A stretch of 64,000 bases of DNA. It comes from Polaribacter sargassicola. Its GTDB lineage: Bacteria; Bacteroidota; Bacteroidia; Flavobacteriales; Flavobacteriaceae. The notes below the pieces were generated by a model, which did not search any database, had not been told where the DNA came from, and was given only the letters and a program-made list of their open reading frames with translations. Positions 7,695 through 15,952 of this stretch are shown piece by piece (the stretch's first letter is position 1; the number at the start of each line of letters is the position of its first letter). A program made the translations under genes and the position numbers. Location of the stretch: NCBI RefSeq assembly GCF_021991835.1, contig NZ_JAHDAU010000006.1:219056-283055 (forward strand). The letters run 5' to 3'.

Positions 7695-9323
7695 ATGGCT
7701 ACAATTATAAATATGCCGAGACTAAGCGACACTATGGAAGAAGGTGTTGTGGCAAAATGGTTAAAAAATGTTGGAGATAAAGTTGAAGAAGGTGATATTT
7801 TAGCAGAAATTGAAACTGATAAAGCTACAATGGAATTTGAGTCTTTCTATGAAGGAACTTTATTACATATTGGTATTCAAGAAGGTGAAACTTCTCCTGT
7901 AGATGTATTATTAGCTGTTATTGGTGAAGAAGGTGAAGATATTTCTGATATCTTAAACGGATCTTCATCTGAAGAAACTCCAAAAACCGAAGAAACAAAA
8001 GAAGTAAAAGAAGAAACAACTTCTGAAGAATCTTCTTCAGTGGCTATTCCTGATGGAGTACATGTTATTACTATGCCTCGTTTAAGTGATACAATGACTG
8101 ATGGTACTGTAGCAACATGGTTAAAGAAAGTTGGAGATTCTGTTGAAGAAGGTGAAATGCTTGCTGAAATTGAAACAGACAAAGCTACAATGGAATTTGA
8201 ATGTTTCTATGAAGGTACTATTTTATATATAGGTGTACAAGAAGGTGAAACTGCTCCTGTTGATAGTTTATTAACTATTATAGGACCTGCTGGAACTGAT
8301 GTTTCTGCAATTGTTGCAAATGGTGGAGCTGCTTCTACATCTGATGAAGCACCTGCTAAAGCAACTCCAGAAAAGAAAGAAACAAAGCCTGCTGCTGCTG
8401 CTGCTAAAAAAGAAGAAGCTAAACCAGCTGCTGCTGCAAGTACTTCTACTAACACAGGAGGACGTGTATTTGCTTCTCCACTTGCTAAAAAAATCGCTTC
8501 TGATAAAGGATTTAATTTAGCAGACATTACTGGTTCTGGTGAAAACGGAAGAATCATTAAAAAAGATGTAGAAAACTATACACCTGCTGCTAAAGTTGAA
8601 GCAACTGCATCAACTGCAAGTAGTGTTTCTACCGGTAACGTAGAAAGCTCAGAAGAAGTTAAAAACTCTCAAATGCGTAAAGCAATTGCTAAATCTTTAG
8701 GTAACTCTAAATTTACTGCTCCAGACTTCAGTTTAAATATTGAAGTAGATATGGATAACGCAATGGCTTCTAGAAAAACTATAAATGCAATTCCAGATAC
8801 TAAAGTATCTTTTAATGATATGGTAGTTAAAGCTTGTGCAATGGCTTTAAAGAAGCATCCACAAGTAAATACATCTTGGTCTGATGCTAACACAATTTAT
8901 CACAGTCATATTCATGTAGGTGTTGCTGTTGCTGTAGAAGATGGTTTATTAGTACCAGTAATTAAACATACAGATTCATTAAGTTTAACTCAAATTGGTG
9001 CTGGTGTTAGAGATTTAGCTGGTAAAGCTAGAAACAAAAAATTAAGTCCTGCTGAAATGCAAGGAAGTACTTTTACTGTTTCTAATTTGGGTATGTTTGG
9101 TATTCAAAACTTTAACTCTATTATTAACCAACCAAATTCTGCAATTTTATCTGTAGGTGCAATTGTACAAAAACCAGTTGTTAAAGACGGACAAATTGTT
9201 GTTGGAAATACTATGAATTTAACTTTAACTTGTGATCACAGAACTGTTGACGGTGCTGTTGGTGCTCAATTTTTACAAACTTTAAAAACATTTATAGAAA
9301 ATCCTGTTACTATGTTAGCATAA
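7695..9323 (+). CDS. pdhC: Pyruvate dehydrogenase E2, dihydrolipoamide acetyltransferase (two lipoyl domains)
   Basis: The acetyltransferase core of the pyruvate dehydrogenase complex, 542 aa. Two lipoyl domains are visible with lipoylated lysines K43 and K163, each in the motif ETDKATMEFE. Ala/Lys/Pro-rich linkers (about 85-120 and 210-255) follow. The peripheral-subunit-binding domain is at about 257-294 (RVFASPLAKKIASDKG...GSGENGRIIKKDV). The catalytic domain ends with the active-site motif DHRTVDGA (H515, D519). It sits 3 bp after pdhA, and a hairpin terminator follows. Confidence 0.95.
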   Translation: MATIINMPRLSDTMEEGVVAKWLKNVGDKVEEGDILAEIETDKATMEFESFYEGTLLHIGIQEGETSPVDVLLAVIGEEGEDISDILNGSSSEETPKTEETKEVKEETTSEESSSVAIPDGVHVITMPRLSDTMTDGTVATWLKKVGDSVEEGEMLAEIETDKATMEFECFYEGTILYIGVQEGETAPVDSLLTIIGPAGTDVSAIVANGGAASTSDEAPAKATPEKKETKPAAAAAKKEEAKPAAAASTSTNTGGRVFASPLAKKIASDKGFNLADITGSGENGRIIKKDVENYTPAAKVEATASTASSVSTGNVESSEEVKNSQMRKAIAKSLGNSKFTAPDFSLNIEVDMDNAMASRKTINAIPDTKVSFNDMVVKACAMALKKHPQVNTSWSDANTIYHSHIHVGVAVAVEDGLLVPVIKHTDSLSLTQIGAGVRDLAGKARNKKLSPAEMQGSTFTVSNLGMFGIQNFNSIINQPNSAILSVGAIVQKPVVKDGQIVVGNTMNLTLTCDHRTVDGAVGAQFLQTLKTFIENPVTMLA

Positions 9324-9350
9324 TTTTTCTAATAAATATAAAAGTAAAGA

Positions 9351-9390
9351 GAACCATTTCATATTTTTTGTTGAAATGGTTTTTCTTTTT
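9351..9390 (+). terminator. Terminator of pdhA-pdhC
   Basis: AACCATTTCA and TGAAATGGTT form a 10-bp stem followed by a T-rich tract (TTTCTTTTTTT). Confidence 0.8.
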
Positions 9391-9410
9391 TTAAATAAAA
9401 AAACAACCAC

Positions 9411-10259
9411 ATGAAAAATAAAATTATTTTACCACTTATTTTATTTTCTATTATTAATCTGGTTCAAAGTCAAGAAAAAATAAAAGGAAATAAAAATATT
9501 ACTACTGAAAAAACAGAACTAGATTCCTTTAATAAAATATATATAAAAAATAGTTTTAAAGTTGTTTTACAAAAGGGAGAAACATCTTCTGTAGAAATTG
9601 AAACAGATGAAAATATACATGATGTTATAGATTTTACTGTAATTAATAAAACACTTACAATTTCTACCACTAAGAAAATTAGAGAAAGTAAAAAATTATT
9701 AATTACTATTTTTCATAAAAATCCTATAACTGAAATAGAACTAATTGATGACGCAGAAATAGAGACACTAAATTCTCTAGAAACTTCAGATATTTTAGTT
9801 AAAATAAATGATTATGCTAAAGCAGATATAACTTTAAAATCTGATAATTTTACTTTTGTTAATAATAATAAGTCTAGAATTCAATTACTTTCTAAATCTA
9901 AACTTAACATAGAAAGTAATAAAGTTAATTTAACTTTAAATGAATCTAGTAATTCTGATATTTTAATAAAAACCGATACTTTAAACGTTGTTATGAAAGG
10001 CAGTGCTAAAGTTGATATTAAAGGAAATGCACAATATTTAGAATCTATTTTAACAGAATCAAGTAATTTAGATGCAAAAGATTTGAACTTAAAAAACATC
10101 TTTTCTACAACAAAAGACAATAGTGATATTTCTGTACAAGCTTCAGAAATTATTAAGATTCAAGCTTCTGATAAAAGTAAAATAAGTATTTACGGAAATG
10201 CTCAAATTATTTTAGATAAGTTTGATGGAACTTCTAGGTTATATAAAAAAGAATTATAA
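9411..10259 (+). CDS. DUF2807 (head-GIN) domain secreted protein
   Basis: A 282-aa protein with a signal peptide (residues 1-20, cleavage near VQSQ). The mature part is a long series of short beta strands typical of DUF2807, a right-handed beta-helix-like fold common in Bacteroidota envelope proteins. It begins with the characteristic FNKIYIKNSFKVVLQKGETSSVEIE and repeats segments such as VKINDYAKADITL and VVMKGSAKVDIKGNA. Function is unknown; an adhesin-like or structural envelope role is only inferred. It follows the pdhC terminator and converges on guaB. Confidence 0.85.
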   Translation: MKNKIILPLILFSIINLVQSQEKIKGNKNITTEKTELDSFNKIYIKNSFKVVLQKGETSSVEIETDENIHDVIDFTVINKTLTISTTKKIRESKKLLITIFHKNPITEIELIDDAEIETLNSLETSDILVKINDYAKADITLKSDNFTFVNNNKSRIQLLSKSKLNIESNKVNLTLNESSNSDILIKTDTLNVVMKGSAKVDIKGNAQYLESILTESSNLDAKDLNLKNIFSTTKDNSDISVQASEIIKIQASDKSKISIYGNAQIILDKFDGTSRLYKKEL

Positions 10260-10313
10260 AACCTAAAAAGTATACCTAAGAATACAATTCAAATACTTTT
10301 AATAAGAACAAAA

Positions 10314-10347
10314 AAAATATCGAGAATTATAATCCTCGATATTTTAA
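10314..10347. terminator. Bidirectional terminator between DUF2807 gene and guaB
   Basis: AAAATATCGAG pairs with CTCGATATTTT (11 bp) around a 10-nt loop, with an A-run to the left and T-rich sequence to the right. It can end both converging transcripts. Confidence 0.85.
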
Positions 10348-10376
10348 ATTTTATAAAAATACAGTATGTAATAAAC

Positions 10377-11852
10377 TTATCTTCTACTGTAATTAGGAGA
10401 TTCTTTTGTAATAGCAACATCGTGTGGATGACTTTCATTAATTCCACTTGCTGTAATTCTTACAAATCTTCCTGTTTCTTTTAAAGTTTCTACATCTTTA
10501 GCACCACAATATCCCATACCAGCACGTAAACCACCAATAAATTGATGGATACTTTCTGCTAAATCTCCTTTATAAGGTACACGACCTACAATTCCTTCTG
10601 GTACTAATTTTTTAATATCATCTTCTACATCTTGAAAATATCTATCTTTAGAACCTTTTTTCATAGCTTCTACAGATCCCATACCTCTATAAGATTTAAA
10701 TTTTCTTCCTTCAAAGATAATTGTTTCACCAGGAGATTCTTTTGTTCCTGCTAATAAAGATCCTAACATAACAGAGTCTGCACCTGCAGCAATTGCTTTT
10801 GGTATATCTCCAGTATAACGTATTCCTCCATCAGCAATAACAGGAACTCCACTTCCTTTTATAGCTGCAGCAACTTCTAAAACTGCAGAAAATTGAGGAA
10901 AACCAACACCTGCAACAACTCTAGTTGTACAAATAGAACCTGGACCAATACCAACTTTTACAGCATCAGCACCTGCCTCTACTAAATATTTAGCAGCTTC
11001 GCCTGTTGCAATATTACCTACAACTACATCTAATTCTGGAAATTTAGATTTTACTTCTTTTAAAACATTTACCACACCTTTGGTATGTCCATGAGCAGTA
11101 TCTATAATAACTGCATCCACTCCTGCATTAACCAAAGCTTCTGCTCTATCAACAGCATCTCCTGTAACCCCTAAAGCTGCAGCAACTCTTAACCTACCAA
11201 AAGAATCTTTATTTGCTATTGGTTTTTGAGTTACTTTAGTAATATCTCTAAAAGTAATTAATCCTTTTAATTTATAATCTTCATCAACAATTAAAAGCTT
11301 TTCTATTTTATAATTCTGAAGAATTTTTTCTGCGTCATTTAAAGAAGTACCAACACCAGCAGTAACTAAGTTTTCACTTGTCATTACCTCAACAATAGGT
11401 CTAGCATTATCGTGTTCAAATCGTAAATCTCTATTAGTAACAATACCTTTTAAAGTACCATCTACATCTACAATTGGTATACCTCCAATACTATGCTCTT
11501 TCATATATGCTTTAGCATCTAAAACCACAGCTGTTAAAGGCAAAGTTACCGGATCTAAAATCATTCCGCTTTCTGCTCGTTTTACTTTTCTAACTTCTTG
11601 AGCTTGTTGCTCAATCGTCATATTTTTATGTAAAACACCAATACCACCTTCTCTTGCAATAGCAATTGCTAAAGCAGATTCTGTAACAGTATCCATTGCT
11701 GCAGAAGCAATTGGTACATTAATAGTAATATTTCTTGTAAATTTTGTTTGAATACTTACTTCTCTAGGAAGTACTTCTGAAAAGGCAGGAACTAATAAAA
11801 CATCGTCATAAGTTAAACCTTCTCCTAAAATTTTGTTGTTGTGTGCTGTCAT
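10377..11852 (-). CDS. guaB: IMP dehydrogenase
   Basis: Oxidises IMP to XMP with NAD+, the rate-limiting step of guanine nucleotide synthesis in the cytosol. Length is 491 aa, the full bacterial size. Visible are the N-terminal barrel start ([17 protein letters not shown]), a tandem CBS (Bateman) regulatory domain at about residues 100-205, the catalytic loop [11 protein letters not shown] with nucleophile Cys308, and the flap region [10 protein letters not shown]. It is transcribed alone. A -7 element and a perfect inverted repeat lie directly upstream of the ATG and could matter for its control. Confidence 0.97.
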   Translation of the reverse strand: MTAHNNKILGEGLTYDDVLLVPAFSEVLPREVSIQTKFTRNITINVPIASAAMDTVTESALAIAIAREGGIGVLHKNMTIEQQAQEVRKVKRAESGMILDPVTLPLTAVVLDAKAYMKEHSIGGIPIVDVDGTLKGIVTNRDLRFEHDNARPIVEVMTSENLVTAGVGTSLNDAEKILQNYKIEKLLIVDEDYKLKGLITFRDITKVTQKPIANKDSFGRLRVAAALGVTGDAVDRAEALVNAGVDAVIIDTAHGHTKGVVNVLKEVKSKFPELDVVVGNIATGEAAKYLVEAGADAVKVGIGPGSICTTRVVAGVGFPQFSAVLEVAAAIKGSGVPVIADGGIRYTGDIPKAIAAGADSVMLGSLLAGTKESPGETIIFEGRKFKSYRGMGSVEAMKKGSKDRYFQDVEDDIKKLVPEGIVGRVPYKGDLAESIHQFIGGLRAGMGYCGAKDVETLKETGRFVRITASGINESHPHDVAITKESPNYSRR

Positions 11853-11855
11853 GTT

Positions 11856-11874
11856 GCAATTAAGATATAATTGC
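11856..11874 (-). repeat. Inverted repeat in the guaB leader
   Basis: GCAATTA and TAATTGC flank a 5-nt centre, ending only 3 bp before the guaB ATG. Transcription from the -7 element at 11878-11885 would start within or next to it. It could be an operator or a leader hairpin that covers the ribosome entry region. Confidence 0.5.
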
Positions 11875-11877
11875 GTG

Positions 11878-11885
11878 CAAATTTA
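11878..11885 (-). promoter_or_regulatory. -7 promoter element of guaB
   Basis: Read on the minus strand this is TAAATTTG, matching TAnnTTTG, about 26 bp before the guaB start codon. Confidence 0.5.
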
Positions 11886-12071
11886 CAATTTTTAATTGAA
11901 TAAAAAGATTAAAATACAGTCACATATAAATAAGCTTAACTTTTAATTCACATTACAAGGTGCTTTATCAATTTTATTATTTTTAATTATTCTAAATAAA
12001 GTTTGTGTAATATGATAAAAGTCATTTAATTTGCATCATATTTAAAAACAATCTAAATAAATATAACTATA

Positions 12072-13286
12072 ATGAAATTGAATTTTACAAAACTAACCTT
12101 ACTTTTATTTGTAAGTGTTTTAACTGTTTCTTGTTCTAAAAATGATGATGAAACACCAACAGATATAGTAACAAAAGCAGAATTTATTTCAAATTACGCT
12201 ACAATTGCAGCTGCTAATTATGATGATACATACAACACAGCAGTAGCAATGAAAACAAAAATTGACGCTTTTATTGCTGCTCCTTCAGAAACTACTTTAA
12301 CAGAAGCAAGAGAAGCTTGGTTATATGCTAGAGATTTTTACGGACAAACAGAAGCTTATAGAGAAGCTAATGGACCTATAGATAATGAAAATTTATTAGG
12401 TACAGAAGGGCAAATAAATGCATGGCCTTTAGATGAAGGTTATATAGATTATGTATACAACACTACGGGAGGTATTGTACAAAATGGTTTAGTTGGTGAT
12501 ACTTCTTTTGATTTAACAGAAGCTAACATTATTGCTAAAAATGAAGATGGTAAAGATGATAATATTTCTACGGGTTGGCATGCTATTGAGTTTTTACTTT
12601 GGGGACAAGACTTAAACTATAATAGTGTAACACATACAACAGATGATTATTCTACTTCTGGTAATAGACCTTATACAGATTACACTACAGCAGATTTTTC
12701 GGATAGAAGAGCTACTTATTTACAAATTGTTACAGATTTATTAGTTAGCGATTTAAATGATTTGAACAATACTTGGGCTGTTGGTGGTTCTTACAGAACT
12801 ACTTTTGAAGCTTTAGATGAAGATGTAGCTTTAACAAACATCTTAAACGGAATTGGTTTTATTTCTAATGGAGAAGTTGCATTAGAACGTTTAGACCCAG
12901 CTATAGATGAAGGACAAGAAAATGAACACTCTTGTTTTTCTGACAATACAAACCAAGATATGTGGGCTAATGTACATGGAATTAACAACATTATTATTGG
13001 TAGTTACACAACAGAAAGTGGTGCTGTTATTTCTGGTGCTTCTTTAATAGAACTAACAAATGCTAGTAATACAACTATTGCATCTGCTTTAGAAACTAAA
13101 GCTTCTGAAACAGTTTCTAAATTAAACACATTATTAAGTTTAGGTAAAAACTTTGATGAAATTATTAGTGAAGAAACATTAGGTTCTAACGGTCCTGCTG
13201 GTCAATTATCATCAGCATTAAAAGCACAAGGAACAGCTATTTCTGATGCAGCTAATACATTAGGTGTTAGCATTACAATTAACTAA
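12072..13286 (+). CDS. Imelysin-family lipoprotein (IrpA-like, iron-related)
   Basis: A 404-aa lipoprotein (lipobox ending TVSC, Cys21) of the imelysin/iron-regulated-protein-A family, which in other bacteria is linked to iron uptake. The family motif GxHxxE is intact at residues 168-173 (GWHAIEFLLWGQD). The second half carries the companion segment FISNGEVALERLDPA and an HGINNIIIGSY stretch. It is the first gene of a likely functional group with the di-haem oxidoreductase and second imelysin downstream, although a terminator-like hairpin follows it. A role in periplasmic iron binding or processing is inferred from the family and neighbours. Confidence 0.88.
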   Translation: MKLNFTKLTLLLFVSVLTVSCSKNDDETPTDIVTKAEFISNYATIAAANYDDTYNTAVAMKTKIDAFIAAPSETTLTEAREAWLYARDFYGQTEAYREANGPIDNENLLGTEGQINAWPLDEGYIDYVYNTTGGIVQNGLVGDTSFDLTEANIIAKNEDGKDDNISTGWHAIEFLLWGQDLNYNSVTHTTDDYSTSGNRPYTDYTTADFSDRRATYLQIVTDLLVSDLNDLNNTWAVGGSYRTTFEALDEDVALTNILNGIGFISNGEVALERLDPAIDEGQENEHSCFSDNTNQDMWANVHGINNIIIGSYTTESGAVISGASLIELTNASNTTIASALETKASETVSKLNTLLSLGKNFDEIISEETLGSNGPAGQLSSALKAQGTAISDAANTLGVSITIN

Positions 13287-13312
13287 TCTATTAGATTAGA
13301 CATATATTTTTT

Positions 13313-13356
13313 AAATAAAACTGGAGACTTTATTAGTCTTCAGTTTTATTTATTTT
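13313..13356 (+). terminator. Terminator after the IrpA-like gene
   Basis: AAATAAAACTG and CAGTTTTATTT form the base of a stem that continues through AGACT/AGTCT, followed by T-rich sequence. The T-rich tail overlaps the -7 element of the next gene. Confidence 0.7.
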
Positions 13357-13358
13357 TG
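13351..13358 (+). promoter_or_regulatory. -7 promoter element of the di-haem oxidoreductase gene
   Basis: TATTTTTG matches TAnnTTTG 13 bp before the ATG at 13372. It overlaps the tail of the preceding terminator. Confidence 0.4.
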
Positions 13359-13371
13359 CAAAAAAGAATAA

Positions 13372-14784
13372 ATGAAGTATTTATATATAGGAGTTTTAAT
13401 ATTTATATGTTTTTCTTGTACTTCTGATGGTTTATCTGATGAAGAATATATCAGTATAAATTACGAATTAGATGAAGAAAAATTAGTATCTGATTTATCT
13501 ATTGAAGCTTTTACCGCAGATAAAGCTTTTGGTAGAGGGATTCCTATTTTATCAGATTTAGAACTTGCTTTTTTTGGTGTTGGTAATGCCATGTTCGATC
13601 AAAGTTGGGTTTCTGCTCCTGCCTCTACTACTTCTAGAGATGGTTTAGGTCAAATTTTTAACGCAAGAGCCTGTAGTGCTTGTCACTTAAGAGATGGTAG
13701 AGGAAAACCTGTCTTAGAAAATGGCGCTGGTTCAGAAGGATTTTTAATTAGATTAAGTTCTGGTAATGATCTTATAACAGGACCTATAGGTTTTGGTAAT
13801 TATGGAGATCAATTACAAGATGATTCTAATTTGGGTATTGATAAAGAAGGTACAATTAACGTTCATTTTGAAACAATAACAGGTACTTATCCTGATGGAG
13901 AAACTTACGAATTAAGAAAACCTATTTATACAATTGTTGATGAGAATTATGGTAGTTTAAGCAATGCTAAACAATCTCCAAGAGTTGGCCAACAAGTAAT
14001 AGGTTTAGGTTTTATAGACGCTTTAAGTGAAGCCAGTATTTTAGCCAATGAAGATATTAATGATATTGATGGTGATGGAATTTCTGGAAAAGCAAATTAT
14101 GTTTGGAATGTTAAAGAAAATAAATCTACCATTGGTAAATTTGGTTGGAAAGCCAATCAACCTACATTAGAACAACAAATTGCTGCCGCGTTTAGTGGTG
14201 ATATGGGATTAACAACTTCTATTTTTCCTGATGAAAATTGTCCTCCTGGTATTGATTGTGATGAACTTTATAATGGTAATAATGAAGGTGAAACTGTAGA
14301 AGTAACCGACACTCAAATGAGCAGAATAATGGTTTATCAAGCAGCTATTTCCGTTCCAATAAGAAGAGATTATAATACAATTGATGTCTTAGAAGGTAAA
14401 GCTTTATTTAGTGAGTTAGAATGTGCTAAGTGCCATATTAATAATTTTACAACGGATAATAATTATTCTTTATTAACTCAATTAGAAAACATAACTATAA
14501 GACCGTATTCTGATTTTTTATTGCATGATATGGGTGATGATTTAGCAGATAATAGAGCCGATTTTTTGGCTAACGGAAATGAATGGAGAACACAACCTCT
14601 TTGGGGATTAGGAATGATAGAAACCGTAAACGATCATACTTTTTTATTACACGATGGAAGAGCTAGAAATATTGAAGAAGCTATTTTATGGCATGGTGGT
14701 GAGGCAGAAAATGCCAAAAACAACTTCAAAAATTTATCTAAAGAAAGTCGTGAACAAGTACTTAAATTTTTAAATTCATTATAA
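13372..14784 (+). CDS. Di-haem oxidoreductase family lipoprotein (DUF1111)
   Basis: A 470-aa envelope c-type cytochrome of the di-haem oxidoreductase (DUF1111, thiol-oxidoreductase-like) family. A lipoprotein signal ends at Cys16 (ICFSC). Two haem-binding CxxCH motifs are visible: CSACH at residues 101-105 and CAKCH at 351-355. The C-terminal segment GLGMIETVNDHTFLLHDGRARNIEEAILWHGGEA is typical of the family. It lies between two imelysin genes, with only 10 bp to the next start, so an electron-transfer role linked to iron acquisition (for example ferric reduction) is plausible but inferred. Confidence 0.88.
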   Translation: MKYLYIGVLIFICFSCTSDGLSDEEYISINYELDEEKLVSDLSIEAFTADKAFGRGIPILSDLELAFFGVGNAMFDQSWVSAPASTTSRDGLGQIFNARACSACHLRDGRGKPVLENGAGSEGFLIRLSSGNDLITGPIGFGNYGDQLQDDSNLGIDKEGTINVHFETITGTYPDGETYELRKPIYTIVDENYGSLSNAKQSPRVGQQVIGLGFIDALSEASILANEDINDIDGDGISGKANYVWNVKENKSTIGKFGWKANQPTLEQQIAAAFSGDMGLTTSIFPDENCPPGIDCDELYNGNNEGETVEVTDTQMSRIMVYQAAISVPIRRDYNTIDVLEGKALFSELECAKCHINNFTTDNNYSLLTQLENITIRPYSDFLLHDMGDDLADNRADFLANGNEWRTQPLWGLGMIETVNDHTFLLHDGRARNIEEAILWHGGEAENAKNNFKNLSKESREQVLKFLNSL

Positions 14785-14794
14785 ATAACAAAAA

Positions 14795-15856
14795 ATGAAA
14801 AAACTTTTTTTCTTTTTCTTTTCTATAGCTTTTTTATTAGCCTCTTGTAGCAAAGAAAATTCAGATACTACATCATCAATAGATCTTTTTCATGAAGAAT
14901 ATTATAATGTAAACATATTACCTGCTTTAAATAATTTTAAAACAGAAATAGAAAAGCAAGTAACTCTTACAGAAGCTTTTCAAACAAATATAAATCAAGA
15001 AAACTTTACTGCTTTACAAGAGCAATGGTTAAACTCTGCCATTTCTTACTCTAAAACTAGAGTTTATAATGTGGTTGATGTAAAATCACTTTATTTTGAT
15101 ATCATCATTTATAATTTTCCTGCAAATCCAACATTAATAGAAGGTAATATTGCAGATAAAACTACTTTTGATACCGATTATATTAGCAATAGTAGTACAG
15201 TTTCTAAAGGTTTAGCGGGTATAGAATATTTGTTATATGAACCAAATAATGATAATCTTGCTCTTTTACAAGAAGATTCTTACAGAGTAGATTATTTATT
15301 AGCTATTTCTAAAGAAACATTAAGACAAATAAATCTATTAATTGATTTTTGGGAAGATGGTTACAAAACAACTTTTTCTAATTACAAAAGCTTATCGTGT
15401 ATAGAAAATGCACGCTGTTTGGCTTTTAATCAACTTATAAATATTATAGATATTATTAGAGTTACTAAAATTGGTAAACCTGCCGGATTAGAAAGTTCTT
15501 CTAATATAAATCTAGATATTTTAGAAGCGTACAGAAGTAAAAGTTCTTTACAACTAATAAAAAGTTCTTTAGAAGAAGTGCAAAATGCATATACTTTAAG
15601 TAGTGTAAATTTTGCAAATATTGTTGATGAAATAGCGGGTTCTACAGAAATTTCTACAGAAATTGACAACAGTTTTACTACCGTTTTTAACAATATTGAT
15701 GCCATTGATAACAATTTATACACAGCAATTTCTAATGGTGATGAAAGTGTAGAAACTCTTTACACTTCTTTATTTAGTTTATTGCAATATTTTTCTGTAG
15801 ATGCAGCAAGTACATTGTCTGTTAATGTTTTACCTACAGATAATGACGGAGATTAA
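14795..15856 (+). CDS. Imelysin-like lipoprotein
   Basis: A 353-aa lipoprotein (signal ending LLASC, Cys18) of the imelysin superfamily, largely alpha-helical. The helix that carries GxHxxE in the IrpA-like protein reads GLAGIEYLLYEP here (about residues 139-150), so the His is replaced while the Glu is kept. It belongs to the divergent imelysin-like lipoprotein group. It is co-transcribed with the di-haem oxidoreductase (10-bp gap). Its role is probably periplasmic and iron-associated; a protease activity should not be assumed. Confidence 0.82.
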   Translation: MKKLFFFFFSIAFLLASCSKENSDTTSSIDLFHEEYYNVNILPALNNFKTEIEKQVTLTEAFQTNINQENFTALQEQWLNSAISYSKTRVYNVVDVKSLYFDIIIYNFPANPTLIEGNIADKTTFDTDYISNSSTVSKGLAGIEYLLYEPNNDNLALLQEDSYRVDYLLAISKETLRQINLLIDFWEDGYKTTFSNYKSLSCIENARCLAFNQLINIIDIIRVTKIGKPAGLESSSNINLDILEAYRSKSSLQLIKSSLEEVQNAYTLSSVNFANIVDEIAGSTEISTEIDNSFTTVFNNIDAIDNNLYTAISNGDESVETLYTSLFSLLQYFSVDAASTLSVNVLPTDNDGD

Positions 15857-15894
15857 CTATAGTATTTGAAAGAAACTTTTATAAAAATCAAACA

Positions 15895-15932
15895 AAAAAA
15901 CAACCTATAATTAAATTGTAGGTTGTTTTTTT
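15895..15932. terminator. Bidirectional terminator between imelysin-like gene and TonB receptor
   Basis: AACAACCTA and TAGGTTGTT form a 9-bp stem with flanking A- and T-runs, placed between two converging genes. Confidence 0.88.
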
Positions 15933-15952
15933 TACTTCTAAGTTTATTAATT

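Noticed and set aside
8299..8520. Leu-rich frame inside pdhC
   Set aside because: It is a shadow of the Ala/Lys-rich linker codons of the E2 gene in another frame.
12001..12071. Promoter of the IrpA-like gene at the TTTAATTTGC stretch
   Set aside because: It is one base short of TAnnTTTG and no -33 element is seen, so it was not listed.
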